A stretch of 64,000 nt of DNA from CAYMSF01 sp964392985 (GTDB taxonomy: Bacteria; Verrucomicrobiota; Lentisphaeria; Victivallales; Victivallaceae). Below are positions 1 to 9,090 of the stretch, in pieces. The translations under genes and the position numbers were made by a program. The stretch spans positions 1 through 64,000 of the forward strand of contig CAYMSF010000017.1 in NCBI GenBank assembly GCA_964392985.1, read 5' to 3'. How positions within the stretch are numbered: the stretch's first letter is position 1; each line of letters begins with the position of its first letter. Under the pieces are notes generated by a model. It saw nothing but the letters and a program-made list of their open reading frames with translations. It was not told the origin of the DNA and ran no database searches.

Positions 1-846
1 CTAAAAGTTCTGCATCACTGCGGGGTTTATCGCCGTCAACGAAAAACCATTCTTTACCGATGGGATCGCAGACTTCGCCCGGCATATAGTATTTTTTGCC
101 TTCGATTTCACGCCAGTTGAGATGTCCGGTATGGCTGTTGGGCAACCACCGTTCAATCGCGATTAAGTCGGCCGGCCAAACTTTTTCATGAGGGTATTCA
201 GAACCATCGCCAAATCCATTATTCATCATAACCACCGCTTCCGGTTGCAACGTCGCGATATGGCGATAAAGCTTTTCGCGGTAACAACGCGGCAAAACTG
301 CTGGAATATCCACCCAAACTTCACCGATTTTGCCGTAGTTGCTCAAAATTTCTGTAATTTGATTGTATTGAAATTCCTGATATTCGTAGGTGGTGAATGC
401 CAACTGTTTGGTGAACCATTCCGCAGGATTAACATCGCTCGGAGTAAGAGAATTAAATTTATGATGATTGTCCCAGGAACAATAATACAAGCCGGGCATA
501 ATACCTTTTTTGCAACAGGCCGCAACAAAAGCTTCGACTACATCGCTTTTATTGCCGCTATTGCCCACATGGTATTTCGTATGTTTGCTCGGCCACAGGC
601 AATGTCCGGCGACATGCTTGGCGGTAAGCACCGCATATTTCATCCCGGCGTCACGTGCGACTGAAACCCATTGATCAACATCAAGTTTATCGGGAGCGTA
701 CAAATTTGCCGGAGCTTTGCCGTCCGGCAATTCTTTGCCCTCAAAAGTACTCATTCCAAAGTGAATGAACATCCCGTAACCTAGTTTTTCCCACGCTTGC
801 AACTTAGCTAAACTAAGCCGCTGACTGCCTTTAATCTTCTTTTCCA
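1..846 (-). CDS. GH29-type alpha-L-fucosidase, C-terminus beyond the left edge
   Basis: The 282 visible residues read from ATG at 846 (MEKKIKGSQRLSLAKLQAWE) without a stop down to base 1, so the C-terminal part is missing. GYGMFIHFGMSTFEG near residue 24, AKHVAGHCLWPSKHTKYHVG near residue 84, GLYYCSWDNHHKF near 125 and EVWVDIP near 175 match the catalytic TIM barrel of GH29. By family precedent the Asp of VWVDIP is the retaining nucleophile. The enzyme would release L-fucose from fucosylated glycans. No signal peptide is visible, so it probably acts in the cytoplasm or on imported oligosaccharides. It is the last gene seen of a minus-strand island that starts with a pseudopilin at 8050 and contains two more hydrolase-like genes and a second, broken GH29 start (3032-3256). 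Confidence in the family is high; substrate is inferred. Confidence 0.88.
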
Positions 847-1011
847 TTTTTCCGTTCCTAAATATAATTTTCTACCGATACTGAAGTTTTTTAAGCTTAA
901 TTTTGAGATCTTCTGGCGTGCAAACTAAAATCCTCTGTCCCAGCTGAATATCTGCTGCTATCGCTTGCAGACATTCTGGTTTTTAATAACTCCGCCGCTC
1001 CATTGATTGTT

Positions 1012-3021
1012 TCATGTTTCAATTACAATTGCTTCATGTATATGGATTGCTGAGACTTTGGCATGAATTTTCTCTCCGTCATAACTCCAGTCAACGTCTC
1101 CACCATCCCAGGCTGCTTGAACAGACACTGGTTTTGACTTAAGACGCAATTGAATAAAGACAGGGCCGACAGCCGGAATCTCATCAACCATACCTTGATT
1201 AGGCAAATTGGGAATTCCACTGGCACGGTTGACAAGGTGGACAATTACGCGTTTCCCTTGTTGTCTTAAAGCGACATCAACACAAGTTGGCGCGGAAACC
1301 TGGAGCATCATATCGCCAGCAAGCGTTCTCAACACTTCTCCAAAAAAGATTCTTGAACCTATGGCATGTCCATAGTCAAAGTCCTGCGCGATAGCTGCTG
1401 GAATATAAGCAACAAATCCTTTGCCAATCTGATTGAGCGTCGCCGCAGGATATCCGGTATCATCATCACCAGCACGATCCAGCGAATAAAGGTTTCCCAG
1501 CGCTTTCGCGGTCGCCGGACGTAAAAGCCGCCACTTGTCGCTGTATAGCGGCGAAGCGCCTTCGCCGGCAGGAATATAGAAGACGCAGGAGTTTTCAACC
1601 TTTACAGTCTCTGCTCCGATAAATTGTGCTCCAAAACGTTCAAAAGATTCTGCGCCAGTAATCAGAAGGCGACCGCCCTGCTCGACATACCGCTTGAGCT
1701 TGTTGCAGATTTCCTCCGACATGTCATGCTGTTCTGCAGCGACAATTACCGGAAACTCATCTAAACGCGGAAGAAGCGCCCACTCATCCAGCAGGTCTAT
1801 ATGAAAATGGTTTTCAAGACCGAGTTGAACAGCGCCATTCACCGGCCTGGTATTGCCTCCATACATTAGGGAAATTCCTTTTACGTTCTTATAAAAGTGT
1901 GTTTCTGAATGGAGAACTGCAACTTGCGGAATAGATTTAGCGTTCTTGCATAGCTTAAGGCGTTTCCGGATAAATGAGACAACTTCTTTTAACTGACGAA
2001 TCCGCCATGGCACAAGACGGCCATCGCGTAATGGAGCCACTGTTTCATAAATTTGCACATTGCCGCCAAAAGTTAGAAACACGGCAACTTCCTGCTCAAC
2101 CATAACAGGAGGCTTTGCCAGAAACGGCGCGTCTTTTCTGCGAAATCCGTTGTTCGTCAGAAAATTCCATACCATGATGTCCCAGGGTTTCCCGCGGGTC
2201 GAGAGGAAGCGCGAGTCGCAACGGGCGACATCAAGCCCCCAGATGTAGGTGTTATCGCCGCTGATCCGGTCGACCGGAACCAGTGGCGCCCCGGGATTTC
2301 TATATGTTTGCAACCAATTTGAACAGACACTTATATGTGGATAGCGTTTATGGATTTCATCGCAATAATGAGTCACGTAGGCATTAAAACTGTCAAGCAT
2401 AAATTTCCAGTAGATTGACCAGTCTTTGTCGTCCTCATTTGTCGGGATATGCTCTTTTCCAGTAGCTTCTCTGAAAGCGCTTTGGCATTTGGGACAATAG
2501 CAAGGAGCAGATGCCCAAAGTTCGCCATCAAGCCAGAAGCCATCCACGCCATACGTTTCAATCAGTTCAAAAAACTGCGGCAGTAGCAACTTATCAACAT
2601 AATCGCTTCTTACACACATAAGTTCGCCAAAAGGTACTCCGTCATTCTGCTTTATTTGAACATCATTGTTGGCTGGAATTACTACTCGCCATTCTGGAAA
2701 TTTTTCGGCGGCGGCGGCATCCCATATACCGGAATAATGACAGTACAATGGAATGCCAATATTTCTTGCAGCTTTACGCCAGCCTTTCAAGGCATCATAA
2801 TTAAGACCGTCCGGTATGGAAGAGCCGGGTATCTTAGAAAACCAGCTTAAATAACCAGGATGCCCTTTGCAGTCGGTCTGAACGAAATCGATATCAAGTT
2901 CCTTGAGGAGGCGCTCAAGATTATCCCCGACTCGCATTCCCAACTCAGTATCATTTCTATTAGCGTGCAAATCATAATGTAATCCTATATTGCAATGTTC
3001 GTCATCCCAATTACTTGTCAT
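1012..3021 (-). CDS. Putative TIM-barrel glycoside hydrolase with beta-galactosidase-type trimerisation domain
   Basis: 669 residues with no signal peptide; start ATG 3021 follows an AAGGA ribosome site at good distance. The N-terminal half reads as a (beta/alpha)8 barrel: DFVQTDCKGHPGYLSWF near residue 46, LYCHYSGIWD near 92 and YGVDGFWLDGELW near 158, where the Asp of WLDGE sits in the position of a GH29/GH42-like nucleophile. A cluster CYCPKCQ near 173 may bind a metal. From about residue 420, FPVIVAAEQHDMSEEICNKL followed by GGRLLITGAES resembles the Rossmann-like trimerisation domain of GH42 beta-galactosidases. It lies between a GH29 remnant and the GH29 gene and is probably co-transcribed with them. 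The exact GH family is not certain from sequence alone. The 165 bases downstream of it (847-1011) carry only a short C-terminal-looking peptide frame with no start. Confidence 0.6.
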   Translation of the reverse strand: MTSNWDDEHCNIGLHYDLHANRNDTELGMRVGDNLERLLKELDIDFVQTDCKGHPGYLSWFSKIPGSSIPDGLNYDALKGWRKAARNIGIPLYCHYSGIWDAAAAEKFPEWRVVIPANNDVQIKQNDGVPFGELMCVRSDYVDKLLLPQFFELIETYGVDGFWLDGELWASAPCYCPKCQSAFREATGKEHIPTNEDDKDWSIYWKFMLDSFNAYVTHYCDEIHKRYPHISVCSNWLQTYRNPGAPLVPVDRISGDNTYIWGLDVARCDSRFLSTRGKPWDIMVWNFLTNNGFRRKDAPFLAKPPVMVEQEVAVFLTFGGNVQIYETVAPLRDGRLVPWRIRQLKEVVSFIRKRLKLCKNAKSIPQVAVLHSETHFYKNVKGISLMYGGNTRPVNGAVQLGLENHFHIDLLDEWALLPRLDEFPVIVAAEQHDMSEEICNKLKRYVEQGGRLLITGAESFERFGAQFIGAETVKVENSCVFYIPAGEGASPLYSDKWRLLRPATAKALGNLYSLDRAGDDDTGYPAATLNQIGKGFVAYIPAAIAQDFDYGHAIGSRIFFGEVLRTLAGDMMLQVSAPTCVDVALRQQGKRVIVHLVNRASGIPNLPNQGMVDEIPAVGPVFIQLRLKSKPVSVQAAWDGGDVDWSYDGEKIHAKVSAIHIHEAIVIET

Positions 3022-3031
3022 TATTTTGTCC

Positions 3032-3256
3032 TTATACCTTATGTGGTTTGAATTTAAACGCCAGGTCTTTAAGTTTTACACGCGACAGAGTTTTTTGCAG
3101 GTTGAAAGACAATAAAAAGCTTAAGCCCCCATATATCTGCTTTATTAAGAGTTGTGCGGACGGCAAAATTTGTCCATCAAAAGTTATCATTCCAAGGTGA
3201 ATGAACATCCCGTAATCCAGTTTTTCCCGCGCACGCAGGCGAGCTATTGACACCAT
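3032..3256 (-). pseudogene. Truncated GH29 fucosidase remnant
   Basis: The first 35 or so residues (MVSIARLRAREKLDYGMF then IHLGMITFDGQILP) match the N-terminus of the GH29 enzyme encoded at 1-846 (KLGYGMFIHFGMSTFEGKEL) almost residue for residue. After LPS the similarity stops and the frame runs 38 more unrelated residues to a stop, 10 bases before the next gene. A full GH29 enzyme needs several hundred more residues, so this is the 5' end of a second fucosidase gene that has lost its body by deletion. Its ribosome site (AAGGGA) and ATG are still intact, so a 74-residue peptide could still be made. It could instead serve only as a leader for the hydrolase gene at 3021. Confidence 0.7.
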
Positions 3257-3289
3257 TCGATTCCCTTATTGCATTATAATCATCTTACG

Positions 3290-4129
3290 TTAATTAGCAA
3301 TTGCATCAAGTGCTGAAACTTGTGCCTCGACACTATCTTTCCAATTATCACTATTCGTTTCAAATACTCTCACATATCCTTCCATATCACCAGAATCATA
3401 CTTCGCATCGATCATCGATGGGATATCAAGCATAGTATAGAATTTGGTGTACCACTTGCGTTGCCACAAAGTTGATGCCAAGCCTTTTCCTTTAATTACT
3501 TTGGGAAAGTATAACAGAACTGTGCGTTTATCTGACGGGAAATGCACTGCCAGCCATTTAACGTTGTTTTTGATAGCGAAAGTTTCGTCCTGGGTAACTT
3601 TTGCATCTAACAAATTGCCATTTCCTAGCTTGACTAAATATTCGCTGTCAGCGCGGGGAGTCATCGCATACATAAAGCAGTAAACCAGATGGATTTTCTG
3701 TTCTCCGGAACCGGTTAGCCGGATTTTTTCTTGAATTCCGGCAGCCGAAAAATTTATGCTATGCTCCAGGTTAAGGTTCAGCAACTTTGATTTTTTTAGC
3801 AGAGATGCTTTTTCTACTGTATAGTTTTTATTGTCTTCAGGCTGAACTTCTTTACCATCGAGCAATAACTTGATCTCTTCGACCTTTTCTTGACCACCCT
3901 CTTTATGCCCTGAACCGACAAATAAATTTTGGCTGGCAGCCATTACTACACCTCCCATTGAATTTGGTGAAGTAACAAATTTATTTTGGAATTTTAGCAG
4001 TTCCAATGTATAGCATCGCTTCGGCGAGATGGTAAAACTATAATCACCACAGGTAATTATAAAATTTTCAGTTCCGCCAAAACACGTTACCGCAAGCGCG
4101 AATAGACCGATCAACATCATTTTTTTCAT
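3290..4129 (-). CDS. Secreted protein of unknown function
   Basis: Start chosen at ATG 4129 (MKKMMLIGLFALAVTCFGG) because an AGGTGG ribosome site lies six bases upstream and the residues form a classic signal peptide; the upstream extension to 4168 adds nothing recognisable. The 279-residue product is rich in beta-strand-like segments (FIITCGDYSFTISP, KIHLVYCFMYAM, RTVLLYFPKVIKG) and could be a jelly-roll or galactose-mutarotase-like fold, but no family is recognised. It sits between two large hydrolase genes in the sugar island, so a helper role in polysaccharide binding or processing outside the cytoplasm is an inference from context only. Confidence 0.6.
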   Translation of the reverse strand: MKKMMLIGLFALAVTCFGGTENFIITCGDYSFTISPKRCYTLELLKFQNKFVTSPNSMGGVVMAASQNLFVGSGHKEGGQEKVEEIKLLLDGKEVQPEDNKNYTVEKASLLKKSKLLNLNLEHSINFSAAGIQEKIRLTGSGEQKIHLVYCFMYAMTPRADSEYLVKLGNGNLLDAKVTQDETFAIKNNVKWLAVHFPSDKRTVLLYFPKVIKGKGLASTLWQRKWYTKFYTMLDIPSMIDAKYDSGDMEGYVRVFETNSDNWKDSVEAQVSALDAIAN

Positions 4130-4266
4130 AGATACCACCTGTTTTAAAAGTTGTTTGAATATTAGCACAAAACAATATACGTCTTGACTTTGTCAATCTA
4201 AGATAGACCTCCAACACAATAATCTGAAAGGCTGAAATTACCTTGTACCTTGATACTAAGTTAAAA

Positions 4267-7227
4267 TTATTTCTTTAAGGTAAAACGCCACCGTGAAATA
4301 TTACCGTAACCCGATCCTGCGCCACCACTGAAACCTAATATTAAGGACTCGTTACCATTTGAGCCGTCTGGTAAGGAAAAATTAATGGTGTTCGTCTCAA
4401 AATTCATCCATCCCCCTGTAATTTTTACTTTAAATTCCGCTAATGTTAACCCGCTGCCTGACAAAAATAATCTACCATTGCCGCCCATTCCTTTCGCTGC
4501 CGCCATATCAATTTCCAAGGAAATTGTTTTACCTGTGAAATCTTTTGGCAGATGACCCAAATTTATCACGCATGCGCCTTGTAAACCGCCAACAATTTTT
4601 TTGCCATCGCGACTTAGAACGGCACAACCATAAAACTGGCTCAGATCTTCCGATGAGTACCATTTATCAAATTGCACAATAGGCTTTTCTTGCCATTTAT
4701 CAACGGATGGATAAGAAAAATCTTTGACTTGTTTAAATTTATTAATAATTTTATTGCAGGTTTCATTATTGATATTATTGGTGATCAGGCATATCTCAAT
4801 ATCCTTTGGTGGCAACGAAATATTGTAGATTGTACCGGCATTAAATTCCTGCCATTGTGATTTAGTCTGAAAAATCTTTGCCGAACCTTCTATACTATAT
4901 GTTTCTGGAGCAATTTTAAATGCTGCATGCTGAATCTCATCGCTATGATTAACAAAAATTATTGCCACGATTCCCTGGTAACGCCATACCGATGAAAAAA
5001 TCGCGGGTGAGCTAATTTGTCTCGGACCATAATATCCCCATTCAGATTTAACTGGTTTGGGCGCATCGGTAAAATCCAACGGTGCCAGCATCTCACCATT
5101 ATTAAAGAAGTCTAACAAGCATGCTCTGACATGAGCAACTTTTTTTAAGAATAATGAAAAATCTTTGTTGACTGGATTAGCAATCTCTACAACCGGCGTT
5201 GCAAACCAGCCAAGCTGTTCTCCGTTGCTTAACTGTTGGCTAAGTTTTGCAGCCCTCCCTAAAGCGTCATCTCCTTCGTATGAACGGCCAACAAATTGAA
5301 TCTTCCCGCAGTAGATGGAAGAGAATAGCGGAATTTGGTTGAAATCAACCCAGCGCCATGGCAGAAAACCATCAAAATAGCGCAAATATGCTTCTGCATT
5401 ATCTTCCGTCTCGATCGCCAAGTTGGGATACTTGCGTTTGCGCTCGTCGTAAATTTTTTGTAGAATCTTCCAATATCCGTCTGTTAACCAGCTTTTTGCA
5501 TCTCCGGGGATGTGATCATGCGTCGTCGCCCAGCAAATTTTAGGCGCCCCGGCCGCAACTTGGTCTATATAGACGCCGTCAACTTTTGTTTCAGCCACTT
5601 GATTAAATACCTCCGGCATTTTATCTTGCCATAATTTGGTTGCCGGGCAAACAACCGCAAACTTTTCCGCATATTGCTCATAATAGTTTTGTTTATCAAA
5701 TGACTTCACTAAATTTGGCAATGCCAAGGTTGTATATTGATAATCTGTATCACCGCGGTCCAGTACCGCCCAAACGCGACCATTGATATATGGCTTTACT
5801 TTAATCCCTGCAGCCTGTAAATCGTGTAATATTTTATTGTAATCATCTTTGGGCGTATAGTTGGGGTAGTCACGGTCATGTCCCTGTGTCGTCCAGCAAT
5901 ACCAATGATAGGCAGTTGGCACATCTAAATATTTGGCTAAATCTATGACCGAATTAACCTCACCATGTCCACGAATATTGACGATATTGTTTCTGAACCA
6001 TGCCGGAGTGTCTTCGCGCGTTTCCGAACTCGGCCACCATTGCGATTTCGTGCGGGCAAAGTTTTTATAGATTTGTCCAACTTCGTACCATCCATTTGTA
6101 ATAGGTTGCAGGCAAATTACTCCGGGAATTTCAAATTTATCGCCTCCGGTGGGCCATACTACTTGCCAGTTAATTGCGCCATCCAAACCTTTCAATTTTA
6201 TTTCCTTGCTGCTGCCATACGGGTCTTCACTTGCGAAATATAGTCCGTTCCTTTTGGTCGCGTCATACGACCCAAAACACTGCATCGTCAAACTGGCAGA
6301 AGGATAAACCCCGGTTAACTCAGCCTTACTTTGTGGCATATTATAGTGAAGCACGCCGGACATCCGCGGCCATATCGCGACGTTATTGTTGCCGCCTTCG
6401 GGAGCGATGTTCAAGTTAGGGAATAATATTTCTTTACACTGAGTGAAGCTTGAAGCAAGTTTTATTTCGACTCGCGCCGGTTTTAATAGAATAATTACAA
6501 TGACTTTTTCTTGATTGTTGTTCCATTCAATCCGCACTTCAGATTCTACGGGGGAAATTGTTGTTGCCGTTACTTGTCCCGGCATGTCGCTGCTGGAGAC
6601 CACGGCACCGTTTAAACGGGTTATTTTCCAAAAAAAATCCGAAGCCCCAACTAAAAGTTGCCCACTACGATCAGTGAGTTTTTTTAGAGAAATACGTTGC
6701 GCACCATTGCAGTTGAGACTTAAATTAAATTTGCCGTTGCTATAGTTGCTTTCCTTAATATTTTTTTCGTCAATTATGTTTCTGCGCAATAATTGAATTT
6801 CTCCGGCACTTAGCGATTTTTCAACATATTTACATTTGCCGCCAATTTCTTGAATTGCGTTTTGATTAAACTCAAGTGGCTTTAGTGTGGTGTAATCTTT
6901 GCTTGCCACGTCAACACCATCAATGTAAAGGTTGAGTCTTACCCCGTCAACACCCTGCGGTAAATCAATCAGCCTGGCTACAGTTATATCCAGCAGTTTA
7001 GTTTTGGCGGAACGTGGGATTCTTAAATTACCTTTTTGATTGTCTTTGCCGTACAGCGTAAATTCGATAAACCCGCTTTGCTGTTGAATTAGCCAGCAAT
7101 TTTTTGCATTGGCAATAATACCGTTATATTTTTCATTCGGCAGCACCAGCGACAACGAAAAGTTTTCAGAAGCAAAGCTGGCACAGGCTATTGATATATA
7201 TAATGCGATACAATATAATTTCAACAT
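4267..7227 (-). CDS. Large secreted TIM-barrel hydrolase-like protein (DUF6259-like)
   Basis: 986 residues, with signal peptide MLKLYCIALYISIACASFAS. An N-terminal beta-rich region (to about residue 390) is followed by a barrel-like region: NIVNIRGHGEVN near 411, AYHWYCWTTQGHDRDYPNYT near 433, KVKPYINGRVW near 475, KVDGVYIDQVAAGAPKICW near 550 and LAIETEDNAEAYLRYFDG near 605. The Asp of YIDQ and the Glu of IETED occupy positions expected for catalytic acids of a glycosidase of the DUF6259/GH36-like type. The last 150 residues (QFDKWYSSEDLSQFYGCAVL onward) look like an added beta-sandwich, possibly carbohydrate binding. It starts just downstream of the pseudopilin gene (4-base gap), so the two are very probably co-transcribed. 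The activity is not known; placement in DUF6259 is from memory of that family. Confidence 0.6.
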   Translation of the reverse strand: MLKLYCIALYISIACASFASENFSLSLVLPNEKYNGIIANAKNCWLIQQQSGFIEFTLYGKDNQKGNLRIPRSAKTKLLDITVARLIDLPQGVDGVRLNLYIDGVDVASKDYTTLKPLEFNQNAIQEIGGKCKYVEKSLSAGEIQLLRRNIIDEKNIKESNYSNGKFNLSLNCNGAQRISLKKLTDRSGQLLVGASDFFWKITRLNGAVVSSSDMPGQVTATTISPVESEVRIEWNNNQEKVIVIILLKPARVEIKLASSFTQCKEILFPNLNIAPEGGNNNVAIWPRMSGVLHYNMPQSKAELTGVYPSASLTMQCFGSYDATKRNGLYFASEDPYGSSKEIKLKGLDGAINWQVVWPTGGDKFEIPGVICLQPITNGWYEVGQIYKNFARTKSQWWPSSETREDTPAWFRNNIVNIRGHGEVNSVIDLAKYLDVPTAYHWYCWTTQGHDRDYPNYTPKDDYNKILHDLQAAGIKVKPYINGRVWAVLDRGDTDYQYTTLALPNLVKSFDKQNYYEQYAEKFAVVCPATKLWQDKMPEVFNQVAETKVDGVYIDQVAAGAPKICWATTHDHIPGDAKSWLTDGYWKILQKIYDERKRKYPNLAIETEDNAEAYLRYFDGFLPWRWVDFNQIPLFSSIYCGKIQFVGRSYEGDDALGRAAKLSQQLSNGEQLGWFATPVVEIANPVNKDFSLFLKKVAHVRACLLDFFNNGEMLAPLDFTDAPKPVKSEWGYYGPRQISSPAIFSSVWRYQGIVAIIFVNHSDEIQHAAFKIAPETYSIEGSAKIFQTKSQWQEFNAGTIYNISLPPKDIEICLITNNINNETCNKIINKFKQVKDFSYPSVDKWQEKPIVQFDKWYSSEDLSQFYGCAVLSRDGKKIVGGLQGACVINLGHLPKDFTGKTISLEIDMAAAKGMGGNGRLFLSGSGLTLAEFKVKITGGWMNFETNTINFSLPDGSNGNESLILGFSGGAGSGYGNISRWRFTLKK

Positions 7228-7231
7228 ATTC

Positions 7232-8050
7232 TCAATTCCAAGTATCCCACATCGAACTGGTCATTATCGTGCTGGCGGTAAGCGATATTGGACTCAAACC
7301 ATGAATGAACCCTGTTGCGCGCGGTCCTTTCGTCGTTTCTGTAATAGACAATATATTAACGTGTTTGTCTGCAAACAGGAATGGCATCCGGTTAAATCCA
7401 TGCAGCCACTTGAACTTGTTCGCACCTGTCCAGGTACCAACATTGGCAGGTGCAACTATAACACCATAATATGAACCGATAGAATTATTTGTATCTGGTC
7501 TTTCGAGCATGATAAGTACACTCGACGCCCGTTTAATGACTGAATTCCGCTGAGACCATCCAGTATTTGGCGCCGCTGTATAATAGGCTGCAGCAATCCC
7601 GCCATTAGTTGTTTTTGTTGCCGGATCGCCAAAGCTTTGTGAATATGTGCGCGGCAGTGCGTCTGCAATCGTTGTTCCAATGGCGAATGCTCGCGTGTCG
7701 AAAGGGCACTGATAAACTCCGTTTTTCTTAAAACCATTACTGGGTCCAAGATTAGTTAGATTTATTTGAGCAACAGTCAACTTTCTGCCATCGTATGCTG
7801 ACAACCTATCGTCCCATGAAATATCTGATATCGGATTGTTGGGATAGTAGCCTTTATTGTCTGATTCATAGAAATCAGTGAAAGCCCCTATCTGTTTTAA
7901 ATTATTGACGCACTGAATGTCTTTTGCTTTTTTTCGCGCCTGGTTTAGCGCCGGCAAGAGCATTGAAGCTAAAATCGCGATGATCGCGATCACGACGAGG
8001 AGTTCTATTAGTGTGAAATTCAACGACTTACAACTTTTTAGCTTTCTCAT
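7232..8050 (-). CDS. Type II pseudopilin-like protein with N-terminal prepilin cleavage/methylation motif
   Basis: The N-terminus has a short basic leader and then FTLIELLVVIAIIAILASML, the hallmark prepilin sequence with Glu at +5, cleaved before Phe by a prepilin peptidase. ARKKAKDIQCVNNLKQIG follows, as in the DUF1559-like pseudopilins that are very numerous in Planctomycetes and Lentisphaerae. The C-terminal stretch HGFNRMPFLFADKHVNIL corresponds to the family's His-x-Asp-Gly-His-like end motif. The 272-residue product would sit in the inner membrane with an extracytoplasmic globular head. The start ATG 8050 has an AGGAGA site seven bases upstream. It is first in the glycosidase island and lies divergent from the AraC regulator, so it probably responds to the same sugar signal. 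A role in binding or secreting substrate at the surface is plausible but unproven. Confidence 0.88.
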   Translation of the reverse strand: MRKLKSCKSLNFTLIELLVVIAIIAILASMLLPALNQARKKAKDIQCVNNLKQIGAFTDFYESDNKGYYPNNPISDISWDDRLSAYDGRKLTVAQINLTNLGPSNGFKKNGVYQCPFDTRAFAIGTTIADALPRTYSQSFGDPATKTTNGGIAAAYYTAAPNTGWSQRNSVIKRASSVLIMLERPDTNNSIGSYYGVIVAPANVGTWTGANKFKWLHGFNRMPFLFADKHVNILSITETTKGPRATGFIHGLSPISLTASTIMTSSMWDTWN

Positions 8051-8147
8051 TTAAGCTATCTCCTGTTTTAAAATTAATTAACCTTTTCCAGTTAACCGAA
8101 CGATGCTCGTTGATTGTCTTTAGTAATTAACACTATCTATATTATAC

Positions 8148-8175
8148 TTGTAATTTTTAAATATAGCTATATAAT
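8148..8175 (+). promoter_or_regulatory. Candidate sigma-70 promoter of the araC-type gene
   Basis: TTGTAA (8148-8153) and a perfect TATAAT (8170-8175) are 16 bases apart, about 40 bases before the regulator's ATG. The perfect 12-base palindrome ATATAGCTATAT (8161-8172) runs into the -10 box and could be an operator. The region is very AT-rich, so chance matches are likelier than usual. The start codon at 8216 has no clear Shine-Dalgarno sequence. Confidence 0.45.
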
Positions 8176-8215
8176 CTATACAGTTTAATATGGACTTTTT
8201 ACAGTTTTCATCAAT

Positions 8216-9031
8216 ATGAACGTATATTTAATACCAGAACTAAATTTTTTAAACATCCAGATTTTAGCTGGAAACGGTCTATGGTATGACAGCATGTGGG
8301 GCGGTCATAGCGTAAAAAGCGATTGTTCCCGGCTTTATTTGCTCAAAAATGGCAGAGCCAGTGTCAGTTGCAAGCAGTACCAGATAGACTTAGTTCCCGG
8401 TAAGTTGTATTTATTTCCCAATGGCAGGTTTTTCGATTATTCCTGTACAGATAAAATTGAACTTTTCTGGGTGCATTTTACCATTGAATTTATCCCTGGA
8501 TTAAGCGTGTTCAACTCATTTACGCCGCAAGTAAGTATTGATTTGCAAGCTGGACAAGCGGAATTATTTGAATCAATTATCAGTAATCTGGACAAAACGA
8601 CTACTGCCGGAATGATGCATAAGTATGCGAATATGCTCACGTTATTATCTAATTTTTTCCCAAGTGATATACACCAGGCATTGCCATCGAGGCAAAATTT
8701 TGAACATTTAAGAGTAGTCACCGAATATTTGAACAAATATCCGGAGCGTGAATTTGACCTGAAGCAATTAGCGCGGATGGTTAATTTGCATCCCACCTAT
8801 TTTTCCAATCGGTTTAAAAAAGTTTTTGGCGTGCCACCGTTGCATTTTCTGATTGTGATCCGGATGGAAAAGGCAAAAGCCTTGCTGTTAAATACCAACT
8901 TGTCTGTATCGGAGATTGCCAGACAGTGTGGTTATGCCGATGAATTTTTCTTTTCGCGCACTTTTAAAAAATACATGGACATATCTCCAGCAAAAATCCG
9001 TCATAAAACCCAAAAGATGGAAGCAAAATAG
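8216..9031 (+). CDS. AraC/XylS-family transcriptional regulator
   Basis: 271 residues. An N-terminal cupin-like sensing domain (about 1-150, with LVPGKLYLFPNGRFF near 59) is followed by the paired helix-turn-helix DNA-binding domain. The first helix set is FDLKQLARMVNLHPTYFSNR (180-199); the second is VSEIARQCGYADEFFFSRTF (231-250), which carries the classic AraC signature (GY..EFFFSRTFKK). It is transcribed away from the pseudopilin-glycosidase genes and shares a 165-base intergenic region with them, so it is the likely activator of that island. The inducer is probably a fucose-bearing sugar, inferred only from the neighbouring GH29 genes. Confidence 0.9.
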   Translation: MNVYLIPELNFLNIQILAGNGLWYDSMWGGHSVKSDCSRLYLLKNGRASVSCKQYQIDLVPGKLYLFPNGRFFDYSCTDKIELFWVHFTIEFIPGLSVFNSFTPQVSIDLQAGQAELFESIISNLDKTTTAGMMHKYANMLTLLSNFFPSDIHQALPSRQNFEHLRVVTEYLNKYPEREFDLKQLARMVNLHPTYFSNRFKKVFGVPPLHFLIVIRMEKAKALLLNTNLSVSEIARQCGYADEFFFSRTFKKYMDISPAKIRHKTQKMEAK

Positions 9032-9090
9032 ACATTGATTTAAAGGCTATCCGCCAGTTGCAACATAGAGTATATAAAAAGGATAAATGT

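Noticed and set aside
188..664. 158-codon plus-strand frame
   Set aside because: Antisense to the GH29 gene, whose minus-strand translation matches the family throughout.
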